A stretch of 64,000 nucleotides of DNA from NCBI GenBank assembly GCA_964036195.1, contig CAXIWS010000562.1:1-64000 (forward strand), given 5' to 3'. Of this stretch, positions 35,667 through 47,262 are shown piece by piece (the stretch's first letter is position 1; each line of letters opens with the position of its first letter). Source of the DNA: Sphaerolaimus hirsutus. Its lineage: Eukaryota > Nematoda > Chromadorea > Monhysterida > Sphaerolaimidae. The position numbers and the translations under genes are program-made. Under the pieces are notes generated by a model. The model searched no databases. It had not been told where the DNA came from and saw only the letters and a list, made by a program, of their open reading frames with translations.

Positions 35667-35960
35667 TTGTTCCTGCAGCTGGGCGGCGACTTGGTTCGCG
35701 AGCCGGTTGCGGTTGCGTCGGCCGCCACCGCGGCGACGGCGGCGCTTTTGGATGCCGGGCGCTGCGGGCGGGTTGGCTAGGCCGAGGTGGTCGTCGTCGC
35801 CACGGCGCGCGTAGCGCTGCCCCGCCTTCACGCGCGCGACGAACTGCGTGTTGAACCGTCGATGCTGTTCGTCGCGCTCGACTTGCCCGTGCAACTCGGC
35901 GAGGCCCGGGAGGGGTTTGCCCCAGTTGGGTTGAGCCAAAGCACGGGCAAATATGGTGCC
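35667..35960 (-). CDS. Gypsy post-pol exon C, arginine-rich
   Basis: 98 codons, phase 0 at both ends, acceptor ATCCCAG and donor GTGAGT (35666-35661). It includes KRRRRRGGGRRNRNRL near its end, a strong basic patch suited to nucleic-acid binding or nuclear import. Introns are 67 bases before and 82 bases after. Plus-strand frames over this GC-rich stretch are shadows. Confidence 0.72.
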
Positions 35961-36027
35961 CTGGGATCATACTACCGCGTACCAAAAAACAACTGGGACG
36001 TGCTCAATTCTCATTTAAATAACCAAC

Positions 36028-36411
36028 CCGGGGTGCCAGGTGCGAGGCGTGTCCGGCGCCGTTCGCGCGGCGCAAATAAGTGCCGATCGGCAGCGGGTCG
36101 CGTCTGATGGGCGCCGGGCCGTGGATGCCCGTGGCGCCCAGGATCTCAGCAATGGTGTCGGTGGGCACGTACTGGAGGTCGACCACGTTCTGCGGGAACC
36201 AGTTGTCGCAGAACGTGCACGCCATGGCGACGACCTGGGCGTTGGCCGGCGGGGGCCCACTGGCCATCTGGCGCGCCAGCTGCACGATCTCGGGGTGCGA
36301 GCGCTGCGGAGTGTACGTGTTGACCTTAAACCACATTTTAAGAATGTCTTGGATTGCACCGGTAAGTTCGATGCCTGTCCAATTTACGATTTTACGTCTA
36401 TCGGTATAAAA
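36028..36411 (-). CDS. Gypsy post-pol exon B
   Basis: Acceptor GGGTTTCAG leads in phase 0 to FYTDRRKIVNWTGIELTG and 128 codons ending HLAPR at donor GTTGGT (36027-36022). The pol exon before it ends ANW at donor GTTAGT (36560-36555), also phase 0. The protein has a Cys pair in ACTFCDNWFPQ but no family I recognise. The intron is 149 bases. Confidence 0.72.
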
Positions 36412-36560
36412 CTGAAACCCATCAAATGTTCACATTTGAGACTAAATCGAGCACATTTAACCTGTGCCAAATCCATACTAAAAAAACAACTAACACGCAA
36501 AAAAAACAAAAAAACAACCTAAAATAAAACCATGTTGAACTAACTAAGTTAGTAACTAAC

Positions 36561-39500
36561 CCAGTTTGCGAATTGTGCTGGGTTGTGGCCGCGCGCGGCC
36601 GCGATGGCCTCCATGCGCGTGACCACCGACTCGAACAGGGCCTCCTTTCTGGCCGGGCACGCCGCCTCCTTGTGCGCCACCGATTTGCAGTTGAAACACC
36701 GCGGCGCCATGTCGAAATGGCTGGATCGGGCCGCGTCTCGGTCGGGCGGCGGCAGTTGCGGCAGCGGGGGTGTTGGCGGCCTGAAGCGGGAGACACAATC
36801 AATAGGGATTGCGCGGGGGCCAGAATCGTCTTCGATTTGGACCACATTATTAAACACGGCGAGAACCGTGTAGGGCCCCCACCACACTGGCGCGATTTTC
36901 TTTTCAGAGGCCAGGACAGAAGCGAATTGCCTTTTTACAAAAACTTCATCTCCCACATCGATTGCCGTGGTGGGCTCCCTTTCGTCTACTACACCGATCT
37001 GCGCACGCGCTTTTTCCCTCAATTCATCGACATCCTCAGTGGGCATGTCGGCGCGCACTCGTTGAAATTTGCCCCCTACTTTTAAAATCAAGTCTGGCAT
37101 ATAGCCATGTAGCGCTTGGAACGGTGCCAAGCCCGTCATGCGATTTACGGCACAGTTGTACCGGAAACAGGCCAATGCCAGTTCCTCCACCCAGTTCCGG
37201 CGGATTACCAGGCCGCTGGGCCCGATCTTTCCCAGGTCCAGGAACTGCGCCCGGATGATCTGCTGCAACGTGCGGTGCGCTCGCTCGGCCATGCCGTTCG
37301 CCCTGGGGTTGCGGGGGAGTGTGAAATGGATTTTATATTCAAAATTATCCGCCAATTTTCTGAACGCGGGGCCAACAAATTCAGAGCCTCGGTCACAAAT
37401 GACCTGCTCGGGGACCCCGTACCGGAAAATTACCTGACGCAGGAATGCGTCAGCTACGGCCTCCGAGGTCGTGCTGGTGATCGGAAAGAATATTGCGAAG
37501 TGCGTGCAATAATCGATGACTGTCATAATTGACGAATACTTCCCAAACTTAGGCATGGACATGAGATCCACGCCGATTTTGTGAAAGGGCACGACCTCGA
37601 TCTTTGATGGGAGAGGAATGAATTTGGCGCCGGTTTGATGTTTGCATTTCCGGCACGTCACACATGCATTGACATGCATGGTAACGTCCCGGCGCATTCC
37701 CGGCCAGGACGTAAACTGTGCCAATAATTGCAGGGTGCGGTTTGAACCCGCATGCCCCCCCAACTCACCTTCGTGCGCGGTGCGTACCAGCTCCGCCCTC
37801 AAGTGCACCGGTGCCCCAGGTCGAAAACCATGCAATCCTTTGTGCATGAGCACACCATTCTGCATGCGGGCGTCGGGATTTTCGGACTGCGCCAGCGTTT
37901 GAGCGGTGCGTTGCAGGGTTCGATCCTTTGACTGCTGCATCGACCAGTCGATTTCCTGCAAAATCGGTGCAAGGTGTTTGGTTGCATGTGACTCGCCCAG
38001 CAACTTTCGCGCTTTATCTAAAATTTCATCATCAGCCGTGGAATCGACAGGCAGCCGACTCAAACCGTCCGCAAAAGTATTTTCCTTTCCCTTTTTAAAC
38101 TCGACTCGAACGCGCTGAGTTTTCATGTAAACACTCCAGCGCGTTAATTTTGATTTTTCCTTTTTGTCGAGTGTTTCCACCAGTGCGCGGCAGTCCGTGC
38201 GCACTACTATTTCCATGCCATCCAGGATGTCCGAGAGGCGCATGATCCCGAAGCTGATGGCCAGGGCCTCCAGCTGCGGGATCGACCACCCGTCCATCCC
38301 GACGGGAAGTTTTTTGGACACGTACGCCAGCGGCCGGTATGTACCGTCATCTTGGTACTGGGCACACATGACGCCCAAGCCGTACGCACTGGCGTCCGAT
38401 TCCAAGTAGAAAGGGCGATCATATCTTGGAAGACACAATAGCGGCCGGGTGCACAATATTTTTTTGATTTGATCCATATTTTGCAATTCAATTTCTGAAA
38501 AGGTCACGGGCGTTTTGTCGCCTTTTGGTACGCGCCCTTTCAAATGGTCATACAACGGGGCAGTCAAATCGAGCCACCGATTTATAAAGTGGCTAAAATA
38601 TTGAATTTGCCCTAACCAGGTCCGCAATTCTGTCTTAGTACGCGGGACGGGCTGCTCCAAAATTGCGTTTACTTTTGACAATTTTGGGCGGACGCCGTCG
38701 GGCTGTATTTGGAACCCCAAATAATCCAACCTCGTTCGCCAGAACTTACTTTTTTTCGGGTTCACTTTGAGATCTGCCCATCGCAGCCTGCACAGCACCC
38801 AGTAGATGTGCTCCAGGTGCCGCTCGTGATCCATGCTGCTGATCAGGATGTCGTCCAGATAGCAGTGCACCCACGGTGAACGGATATCGTCATTCAGCTG
38901 CGACACAACAAGGTTCATGAGACGTTGGAAAGTGGCCGGCGCGTTGCACAGACCGAATGATAATCTGTTGCAGCGGAAAAGTCCCTCGCTGCACACAAAC
39001 GCTATCATATCTTTTTCTGCGCTCGATGCAATTTCAACGTGATGGTAAGCATCGCGGATGTCGATAGAACTGAAAATTTTCTTCCCGCCCAGTTCTTGAA
39101 CCAAGTTCGCTATCCTTGGCAACGCGAAGGCGGATTTTACAGTGACGTCATTTAAAAACCGGCTATCGACACACACGCGCGGCCTACCATCTTCGCGCTT
39201 AGCCACCACCAGGGGCAGCCCCCATGGGCTCTCACACTTCTCGATAACCCCCATACGTTCCCATTTTTCGATAGTGTCCTTAATTATTTCTCGTTTCGAC
39301 GGCGGTTCATACCGCGCCTTCATTTTTACCGGTATCGCTCCTGGCACCATTTGGATACTATGTTTAATTAGCGGAGTGCACCCGATTTCCTCTTCCGTCA
39401 ATGAAAACACATCATGAAAACGAGAAATTAAATTTTCAAATTTTTCCTGAACTTTTTCCGACAATTGTCCCCACTCTTCTTTTGGGAGTGCCGCTAAAAT

Positions 39501-42500
39501 TTCCTTAGTTCTCTCGGGATTGGGTGCTACTTCAAAAATAGGGTCGCCTTTTTCGGGCGCTTTTGGAAGCGTCACCGCGGAATTGGCAACCCGCCAAACG
39601 TGCGGCACCAATTGCATTTCCGCTAACTTTTCCCCTTTTTTGACACATATCGCCTTGTCGGAATGATTTGTGGCGATAACAGTAATATTCTTCTCAGGGC
39701 CGGGGTTTTCCACGACCGTGCCCATAACGTGCAGGCCCGATCGAAAAGCATCGTCTTGAGCATTTTTTGAATATGTCGGGGCGCTGTCAACCAAAAACAA
39801 CCCAGTAGCTGATCCTCCATGTCCCCCACGTACCTGTAGAAAATCGTGCCGCTGGAGCTGCATCACGCGGGCCGATTGGGGCGGCAGCGTCATCTCGTTG
39901 ACGGCCAACATGTCGAACGCGCTGGCGCCCGTTCTCACGTCCGGCGACGGCTCTGAGTCGTAGCTTACTCGATTAACCGCGCTGCCGAATGGCAAACTAG
40001 TTTTTGGCGCGCGTGTCGAATTCGAATGTGTGGGATCGAATTTGTTGGCGCACGTACGTGTCCACTGGTAGTCTAGAATGAACTGTGCCAATTTGTGGCA
40101 CTGGAGCGGCGCCAACAAGTCCGTTCCCAACAAAAACTCTTTTCCAAAAGCAGTTCCCGGTTTTGAATCATTAATCACCATAACTGACGCGAACACGCGG
40201 TTGGTGTCACCATCCAGTGGGTTCACGTGTGTCAGCCGCATTGGATAAAAAGCGATATCGTCGCTGGAAATGTGCCCCCCTACCGTATTCAAACGATCTC
40301 CTTTGGGAGCAAACGTGAATTTTTTCATTTCCGTTTTTTTATCGATGCCGGCCCTGGACCATAATGAGGTCAGCATTGAAAGCGGGCAAATAGTGCAGCT
40401 CGATCCCGTGTCTAATAACACTGGGACCATCGTATCAAAAATCAACAAATTAGCTGTTGGCAAACAGCTAGGCAGCCGATTTGGAATTTTTTCTCCTTTT
40501 TCATTGATCGAGTTGACATTTTTCGGCGGATTTCTCCCCCCACAGGCGTCCGGCGAGGGGCCTAGTCTCACCGCGGCGGCGAACTGTCGCCGATTTTCCT
40601 CGCCTAACTGCGGATAACCAAGCCTTTGTACCGTTTGAAAAGTAGCGAGATTTCCTTGAAAATTGTCAACTCGATCGCAAGCGTCAACATTTTCCTCGTC
40701 TGGCGCGAACTGATCAGCGCGGGAGTTTTGCAATTCCTGCCAAAAACTCTCCCCGTGCGTACCTGTTTCATACTCCTCCTCACTTTGTCCAGTATTTGCT
40801 GCACGAGCGCCTCTGTACTGCGTGACTTTACGCTGCTGTCCGCCCGGCAGTTGCCGATTGAATTGACTTGGAAGTTGCCGAGGGGCGGCGCTTGTCGCCG
40901 CACCACTGCTCGCCGCGCGCCCACTCAGCCGATCGGCCATTTCCGGTCGGTACGCTCGCCCCTGAGGGTTAAACCAACAATTGTCAGGAGTGTGATAAAT
41001 AACCCGGCCATAATGCAGTTTATGGCGGCATAGAGGCACCCCTTCTCTCTCTGACGGAGTACTTTCCGTTACCGGTCGTGGGGCAGTCGAAGATTGATTA
41101 GATCGGTTTCCTGGGGCTGGGCCACCGGCCCGGCCCACACGCCTATTTTGGAAAGGGTTTTCACGGCGAGTGCGTTTAATCGCTTCATCGCGCATTTTGT
41201 CCAGGACACCAATGACGTGGATTAATGGTTTGTCCGAATATTGCAAATCATCCCAAACCCGCTCCAAAATGTGCGGTTCATATGGGATGCGTTTGTCGAG
41301 TGAATTCAGAATTTTTCGTCCGAGCGTGACGCGAACGTCACAATTTTGCGCGACAATCGCATCCGACATGCAATCCCGCAATCGGTTGTGGTATTGTAAC
41401 ACAGTTTCGTCAGTTTTTTGAGTAGCATTAAAAAAATCAGCACCATCCCTGGTGCGTTCGCGTTGCCCGCGAACATACTGTGTCAATTGATCAAAAACAA
41501 TGGCGGGATTATTCCTATCCCCGAAGCGAAGCGATTTCAAAATGTCTTCTGCTTTTCCTTCCAACTTTGACCCGAATAACAGTCGCCAAAAAACCGACCT
41601 CTGCTCTCGAGCGACCTGCATCTCCGCGGCCTGCGTCTGATCTCTCCACGCTTCAAGTTGCGCCAAGTTTCCGTCCGCGTTGAACACGTCGATCCCATCG
41701 AGCACACAAGTCATCTGAGATTTAGAATAGATCGATGTCAAGTTCGTCGGGAGCTCATGATACGGAACTGGTTCCTGATACGCTTGTCCCGCGGGCAAGT
41801 ACGACGCGTACTCGGGGGCCCGCTCATGAGCAATTTCTGGCCGCCCTGTGGCGCCATACCGGTCATCTCGCTTATGTGAGGGCGATAGATTGTGATAGTA
41901 ATTTTCCGGCGCGCGGGGCGCGCCCGATGGTAGCGAAAAATCCCTATCAACCTGATTTTGGCATCGTGCCAACTGAACCTTAGGTTGCTCATTCCGAGCG
42001 GGGTTCGCCACTGAGCGCTCATTTTGCTCCGCCCGGTGCGTCAACGCCGCGATGCGCCTTTCCTGCGCCTCGCAGCGGTCCATCAAATTCTCAACCATGT
42101 TCACCAACTCATTAACATTCACCTGGGACGTGTCCATCCCGTGCCCCGAACTCACCGACATTTCGCCCTCCCTGAGCACTCCCGGCGGCGGCGGCACGCC
42201 CACCAGCCCGTTCTCGTCGTCCGTGTCCGACTTGAGCTGGTGCGGATCCTGTGCAGGGGGAGCGAACCCCAGGGGGGATTGCTCCCGGGGCTCGGGGTTT
42301 TGCGGAAAACGCGCGCTACTACTGCGGCGCTGCGCGGACAATCGTCCCGCAGCAGCATCGACTTTAGCGGACGCAATTTCTCTCCTTAATTTCGCATGAT
42401 AATGTCGGAAAAATGTCACTACGTGCCTGGCACCCGTGGCTGTGAGCGCCGAATTTTCATCCACATATCCGCGAACAAGTATTTCGGACCGACTCAGAAA

Positions 42501-42656
42501 CTTTCCATTATCTCGAAAACACTTCAAAAGCGCGCCGTCCACTATTTGACCCGGTTTTACTGAACGCAGCAGGGTTTCTGAATCGGTCAAAATCCGCTCC
42601 AACTCGTGGGCAGACTTTTTCCGCCGACTAGGCACTACCTCAGAAGCTCGGTCCAT
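36561..42656 (-). CDS. Gypsy gag-pol polyprotein, main exon
   Basis: Single frame of 2,032 codons from the first ATG (42656) to a splice donor; unspliced it stops at 36549. Gag: FWRLLFGSKLEGKAEDILKS region (about residues 350-470). Protease: VLLDTGSSCTICP (about 755-770). Reverse transcriptase with CYLDDILISS and GLCNAPATFQRLMN. RNase H: ESDASAYGLG. Integrase: zinc site GELGGHAGSNRTLQLL with CVTCRKCK, then GVDLMS, ICDRGSEF and NGMAERAHRTL for the D, D and E. After integrase a CCHC knuckle, CFNCKSVAHKEAAC, occupies the end, unlike usual pol. GC content is much higher than the surroundings. No break seen: this copy looks able to make all enzymes. Confidence 0.92.
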
Positions 42657-42713
42657 ATCGAACACGACTCAAGCCCAAAACAGCCGAAAAACCACAAAAA
42701 CCAATCCCTCTAC

Positions 42714-42849
42714 CTGTCTACTCCGGCCGGGCGCCGATGAAACCTCAACTGTGTCCCGGCGTCGGGCCCGTTTCCGCTGTTCGGCTGAGCGATCAGATCC
42801 ACCTCGATGTCCGACTCGTCGCTGCTCGATTCGTTTCGGTGCCGGTACT
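42714..42849 (-). other. Possible spliced leader exon of the gypsy element
   Basis: Acceptor TTTTTTTACAG and donor CAG|GTAGAG bound a GC-rich segment with an open frame (NESSSDESDIEVDLIAQPNS) but no ATG of its own. It lies between the 5' LTR and the gag start. It may be a leader exon for a subgenomic RNA; its phase 2 end does not match exon B. Confidence 0.35.
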
Positions 42850-42912
42850 CTGTAAAAAAAGGTTTATTAAAAAGAATCCCGTTTTCGATATCTCGGTGAG
42901 ACCTCCAAAATC

Positions 42913-43402
42913 TGTTGTGACACAGACTCCTAAAGTGCAAGAACGCCCGGAAGCAACCGGGGTATTACGAGTGGAATTGGCAGCGTGCCAAGAATACCGT
43001 AGAACAGAGGCAAAGCGATGCCTAACTCAAGCGGCGCGTGTCCAGCGGGACACGGAGTCAAAGCCGAGCAACTCACCCATAGGCGTAAGCGCGCGCGTGA
43101 TGACAGCAACCGCCGGCGAAGCCAAAATCAAAGCCAAAAAGCCAAGAAGCCAAAAAGCCAAAGAACAAGCCGAAAAACGCTCAGACGCGACTTTTGTTTA
43201 TTTTACCAAAACTTCCAAGTGAAAGCCCGCCGGCTTTCACGCGCCCTTTTATGCACGCAGCGCTGCAGCTTCAGTGGGCGGAGCCTGCAGCTCCAAAGCT
43301 TATCCGTGATTAGCTAAGTGGTCGCCTAATCTCCGTATCGGACCACTTATTTAAATTCGCGCGTAAAGCCCTGATAATCGAGGCGACGTTTGGGTCGCCT
43401 CA
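42913..43402 (-). repeat. 5' LTR of the gypsy element
   Basis: In element orientation a CATAAAAGGG TATA-like box (43253-43244) lies upstream of a hairpin GAAAGCC-GGCTTTC and AATAAA (43202-43197), giving a plausible start and polyadenylation signal. The LTR begins with a small hairpin AGGCGACC...GTCGCCT. A primer binding site is not clear: the first TGG lies four bases past the LTR (TTGGAGGTCTCACC), so I do not assign a tRNA. Confidence 0.9.
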
Positions 43403-44207
43403 ATGCAGATAGGAGTGCACTGCGACATTACCGCAAATAACCAATAAACGTATCATTAAAATGATAGCAAACCTGAAAATTCAGCTGCAGAAAGCACAGG
43501 GTCCTGTTGCCCTCGTTTGTCGATTACCACGAAATGGGTAGTGAATTGAGTAACAATTTTTTTCCTGTGAAATGTTTGAATTTGTGCAGACTAAATTTGT
43601 GTAAATTAATGTAGACAAAAAGGAAACGAATGTACGCAAAATATGAAAAACTCACAATTGTAACTACTTATTGAACATTAACATATTTACTTTGACCCAT
43701 GGTGCGCATACACTGTACAAATATTCAGAAAATGGAATGTCATAAAGATATTCATTCGCAACACTATACTATGCACACAATGAATTATTCCCCAGTCAAA
43801 ATAAAGGAATCAGAGGTCAAAAATGCATCAGAGATGCATCCATGCAAATGGCTGTGCACTGCTACATGCGCAGTGCACTGAGACAGGTATAAAATTTATT
43901 GCGCATGTCGCAGCGCACTCCCATTTGTATGGATACACTGTACAAACAATATGACCTGTGCACAAAACTTGTGACTTGTGCACGAGTATAATGCACTTAC
44001 ATATACTTTGACATAACATTTCGGCATGAGTGCACAGAAACATTGCAGTACATTGAGACAGTTACAAAATTTAATAAGAAGAGAAATTTTTTCAAAAGAT
44101 AAATATAAGTAAATACACTGACATAAAGATTCGTATCACTGTAAATATAAAGTTTTGTCATGTGTGTAATTTGTCAACAACTAGACTAGTGCACAAGTCA
44201 CAAGACA

Positions 44208-45186
44208 CATTTTAAGTGCTTTTAAATATTTGGCAGCACTGTGCTAAAAGTTTTTGGCATTTGTCTAATTAATAAAAATTTGACTAGTGCACAAGTCGCT
44301 TGCGTCGTGCACATGTTGCTTTGACTTGAAGCAGACAAATATGCGAAAGCTGTGGGGTGCAAGTTTACGTCATCTAATTAAATGTATTTATTTTTGTTGT
44401 AAATATTTCAATGACAATGGTTAAGATCGAAGCGTCACAGTTATAAAATATTCAAATTTGTCTACAAAAAAACGACTGCAAGCTCATTTGAATTTGAATT
44501 TGAGAAATTTGAATTACAAAGTGAAATCGATCAAAAGAATTTCCGCTTCACATCCATGACTTGTGCGCGAGTCATAATAATCTGATGTAAATTTCGTGCT
44601 GTCGTGAACACAAATATTTCATTGTTTTACATTCGATGGAGAAATGAACGTAAATGTCAAAATAAATGAAGCGACATTTCCTGTAGCATATTTTTTTGAT
44701 GTTCCGATAAGAGATAGAATGGAAGTAGGTAAACAAAGTTGCTATCAGTTATTTGCCAATGACGCAGCGATGTTGTTTTCACTGACTTTAACATTTATGC
44801 CTCCACAATGATAAGAACATGCATTTGTTTTGAGCACAACAGCACTGCACTTCAACAACTGCACTAAATACGCATTCAGTCTGATTCTATGTGCTAAAAC
44901 ATTTTATGAGCTTGGAGTTGTATTTTTTTAGACAAATTTGAATATTTTATACCTGTGACGCTTCGATCTTAACCATTGTCATTGAAATATTTACAACAAA
45001 GATAAATACATTTAATTAGATGACGTAAACTTGCACCCCACAGCTTTCGCATATTTGTCTGCTTCAAGTCAAGGCAACTTGTGCACGACACATGCAACTT
45101 GTGCACTAGTCAAATTTTTATTAATTAGACACATGCCAAAAATTATTATTACAGTGCTACCAAATTATTTAAAAGCGCTTAAAATG
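44208..45186. mobile_element. Foldback element with about 280-bp inverted arms
   Basis: 44208-44486 and 44907-45186 are complementary over nearly their full length: CATTTTAAGTGCTTTTAAAT starts the left arm and ATTTAAAAGCGCTTAAAATG ends the right. The arms themselves contain a GACTTGTGCACAAGTC-type unit. The spacer is 420 bases. Only the right half is present in the paralogue at 27000-27480, so the inverted arm here may be a local duplication rather than an original element end. Confidence 0.65.
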
Positions 45187-45937
45187 GACACCTACCTCAG
45201 TGCAATGCACAAGTCGGAGCGCACTTCTATTCGCATGGATGTATTTTTGACATGTTTTTCCGATGTTTTTTGTGCTTCAAGTCCAAACGACTTTTGCACG
45301 TGTCATATTTCCTAAAATATGCATCCATGCAAATAGAAGTGCGCTGCAACATGCGCAGTGCACTGGGACAACTATATCGATTTAAACACACTTTTTCTCA
45401 TGCTCGAATTGAAAATAACTTGTGCAGAACACATGTGACTTGTGCGCGAGTCATATAAATCTGATGTAAATTTTGTGCTGTCGTGAACACAAATATTTCA
45501 TTGTTTTACATTCGATGGAGAAATGAAGCAACTTTTGCATGTCATAAACCGATAACTTTACGATCCTACAGTAAATCAAATTCAGGGTCGTAAAAGTATA
45601 GCATGTCAATAACAAATTTGGACCCGCGCAGCAATGACCAGACGCGATATGTACTTGCAGCTAAATATGAAGTTGTCATAAATCATTGCCTTTGGCGGCG
45701 CTTTTTGTGAAATCGATCAAAAGAATTTCCGCTGTGGTTTATTACACTGTGCTGTGCTGTGCATTGTGGGAATTTCCTTTATTACACAAGTGCGATTGTA
45801 ATGGCGGCATTGTCTTTGATATTTTATATAAGTTGCACTCGTAAGAAATTCGGATCATTTGTTTGATCATTCCACTGTCACTTGATCTTTTTCAAAGTGA
45901 CGAATGCACGCTGGCCATGCGGGTTACCTACAATAAA

Positions 45938-46260
45938 AATCAGTCATAATTGCGATTGCTCAAATGCTTAATCTCTTGCCTGTGGTGCAGTAAAAGATGA
46001 TTATCTCTGCATGACATTCCAGAATTTCTCCTCATTATGGAATCAGTCATATTTGCGATTGCTGAAATGCCTTAATCTTTTGCCTGTGGTGCAGTAAAAG
46101 ATGATTATCTCTGCATGACATTACAGAATTTCTCCTCATTATGGAATCAGTCATAATTGCGATTGCTACAATGCCTTAATCTCTTGCCTGTGGTGCAGTA
46201 AAAGATGATTATCTCTGCATGACATTCCAGTATTTCATTTTATTTGATGGATCATGGACA
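45938..46260 (+). repeat. 103-bp tandem repeat, three units
   Basis: AATCAGTCATAATTGCGATT recurs at about 45939, 46042 and 46146. Each unit ends TGCATGACATTCCAGAATTT. The last unit runs into a segment (46186-46353) that is repeated at 47048-47231, just before the membrane-protein gene. Confidence 0.75.
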
Positions 46261-47262
46261 TTATTTTTTTGTAGCCTTAGGCAACCACTTTGAGTTTTTC
46301 CTGACATAAAAGGAACGTTCATTTTTTTCAGCTACCATTTGCGATCAAATTGTATATGAATTGATTTGAAATGTAAAAAAAGCAATGTGAATTTTGTATT
46401 TACATTGATACATAACTGCTTCATTTACATACGTCAGTGCATGCACTAAAATTCACCCGTATCAAATGTACACCCGTCTCAGTGCACTGCACAAGCCTGA
46501 GTGCACTCCTATCTGCATGGATATATTTTTGACAGCTTTTTGCGTGATGTCTACTGCTTCAAGTCAAAGTGACTGGTGCACGACACATGCGACTTGTGCA
46601 CAAATCAAATTTCCCACAATATACATCCGTGCAAATAGGACTGCACTGCGACATGCGCAATGCACTGACAAAGGTGGTTGCACTAGATTCCCATGCAAAT
46701 TAATCTTACATTTGTCTCAGTGTACTCGCGATTGCATTTATATGCATTATAGAATATGTACTTATGCGCAATTTTTTTCTACTTAAACAATAGACAAATT
46801 ATCTTTGAAGGGAATAGTTATGTAGGTCAATGCACATGTTTACACTTACGTTTGCACTAAATTTCACTTTGTATCAAATTTACACCTGTCCCAGTGCACT
46901 GCGCATGTTGCAGCGCACTTCTACTTGCATGGATCTATTTATACTATAGGAAATACGAATAGTGCACAAGTCACAGGTGTTGTGCACAAGTCATTTTGAC
47001 TTGAAACAGACATTTGTGTATATTTTGTTTGCTTTTGAATCTAAATGTAATCTTTTGCCTGTGGTGCAGTAAAAGATGATTATCTCTGCATGACATTCCA
47101 GTATTTCATTTTATTTGATGGATCATGGACATTATTTTTTTGTAGCCTTAGGCAACCACTTTGAGTTTTTCCTGACATAAAAGGAACGTTCATTTTTTTC
47201 AGCTACCATTTGCGATCAAATTGTATATATTTTTTCGACGCACGACAGCTTCGACAAAAACG

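Larger units (their letters stand above)
32736..43402 (-). mobile_element. Complete young Ty3/gypsy LTR retrotransposon
   Basis: Two 490-base LTRs (42913-43402 upstream, 32736-33225 downstream) differ at one position that I found (G 32931, A 43108). They start TGAGGC and end CAACA in element orientation. Flanking ATGC at 32732-32735 and 43403-43406 is a 4-bp target duplication. The inside holds one long gag-pol frame, five further exons, a long 3' untranslated part with a nested inverted-repeat element, and a purine tract before the 3' LTR. Total length is 10,667 bases. It inserted into a copy of the dispersed repeat ATATCCATGCAGATAGGAG. Confidence 0.92.
43403..47200. repeat. Repeat-rich intergenic DNA
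   Basis: No gene seen. It begins with the right half of the repeat split by the gypsy element, then 43770-44200 (paralogue of 28723-29157), the foldback 44208-45186, and 44720-45420 (paralogue of 27000-27650). The sequence CCTTTATTACACAAGTGCG is near 45776, and tandem repeats begin at 45938. 46354-47047 is a cluster of GACTTGTGCACAAGTC-family elements inserted between two copies of the same flank. Confidence 0.6.

Noticed and set aside
34850..36600. Many plus-strand frames of 70-160 codons in GC-rich DNA
   Set aside because: They oppose the spliced minus-strand exons, lack motifs and reflect the low stop frequency of GC-rich sequence.
42895..42913. Gypsy primer binding site TTGGAGGTCTCACC
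   Set aside because: It starts four bases beyond the LTR, and I could not match a tRNA 3' end with confidence.
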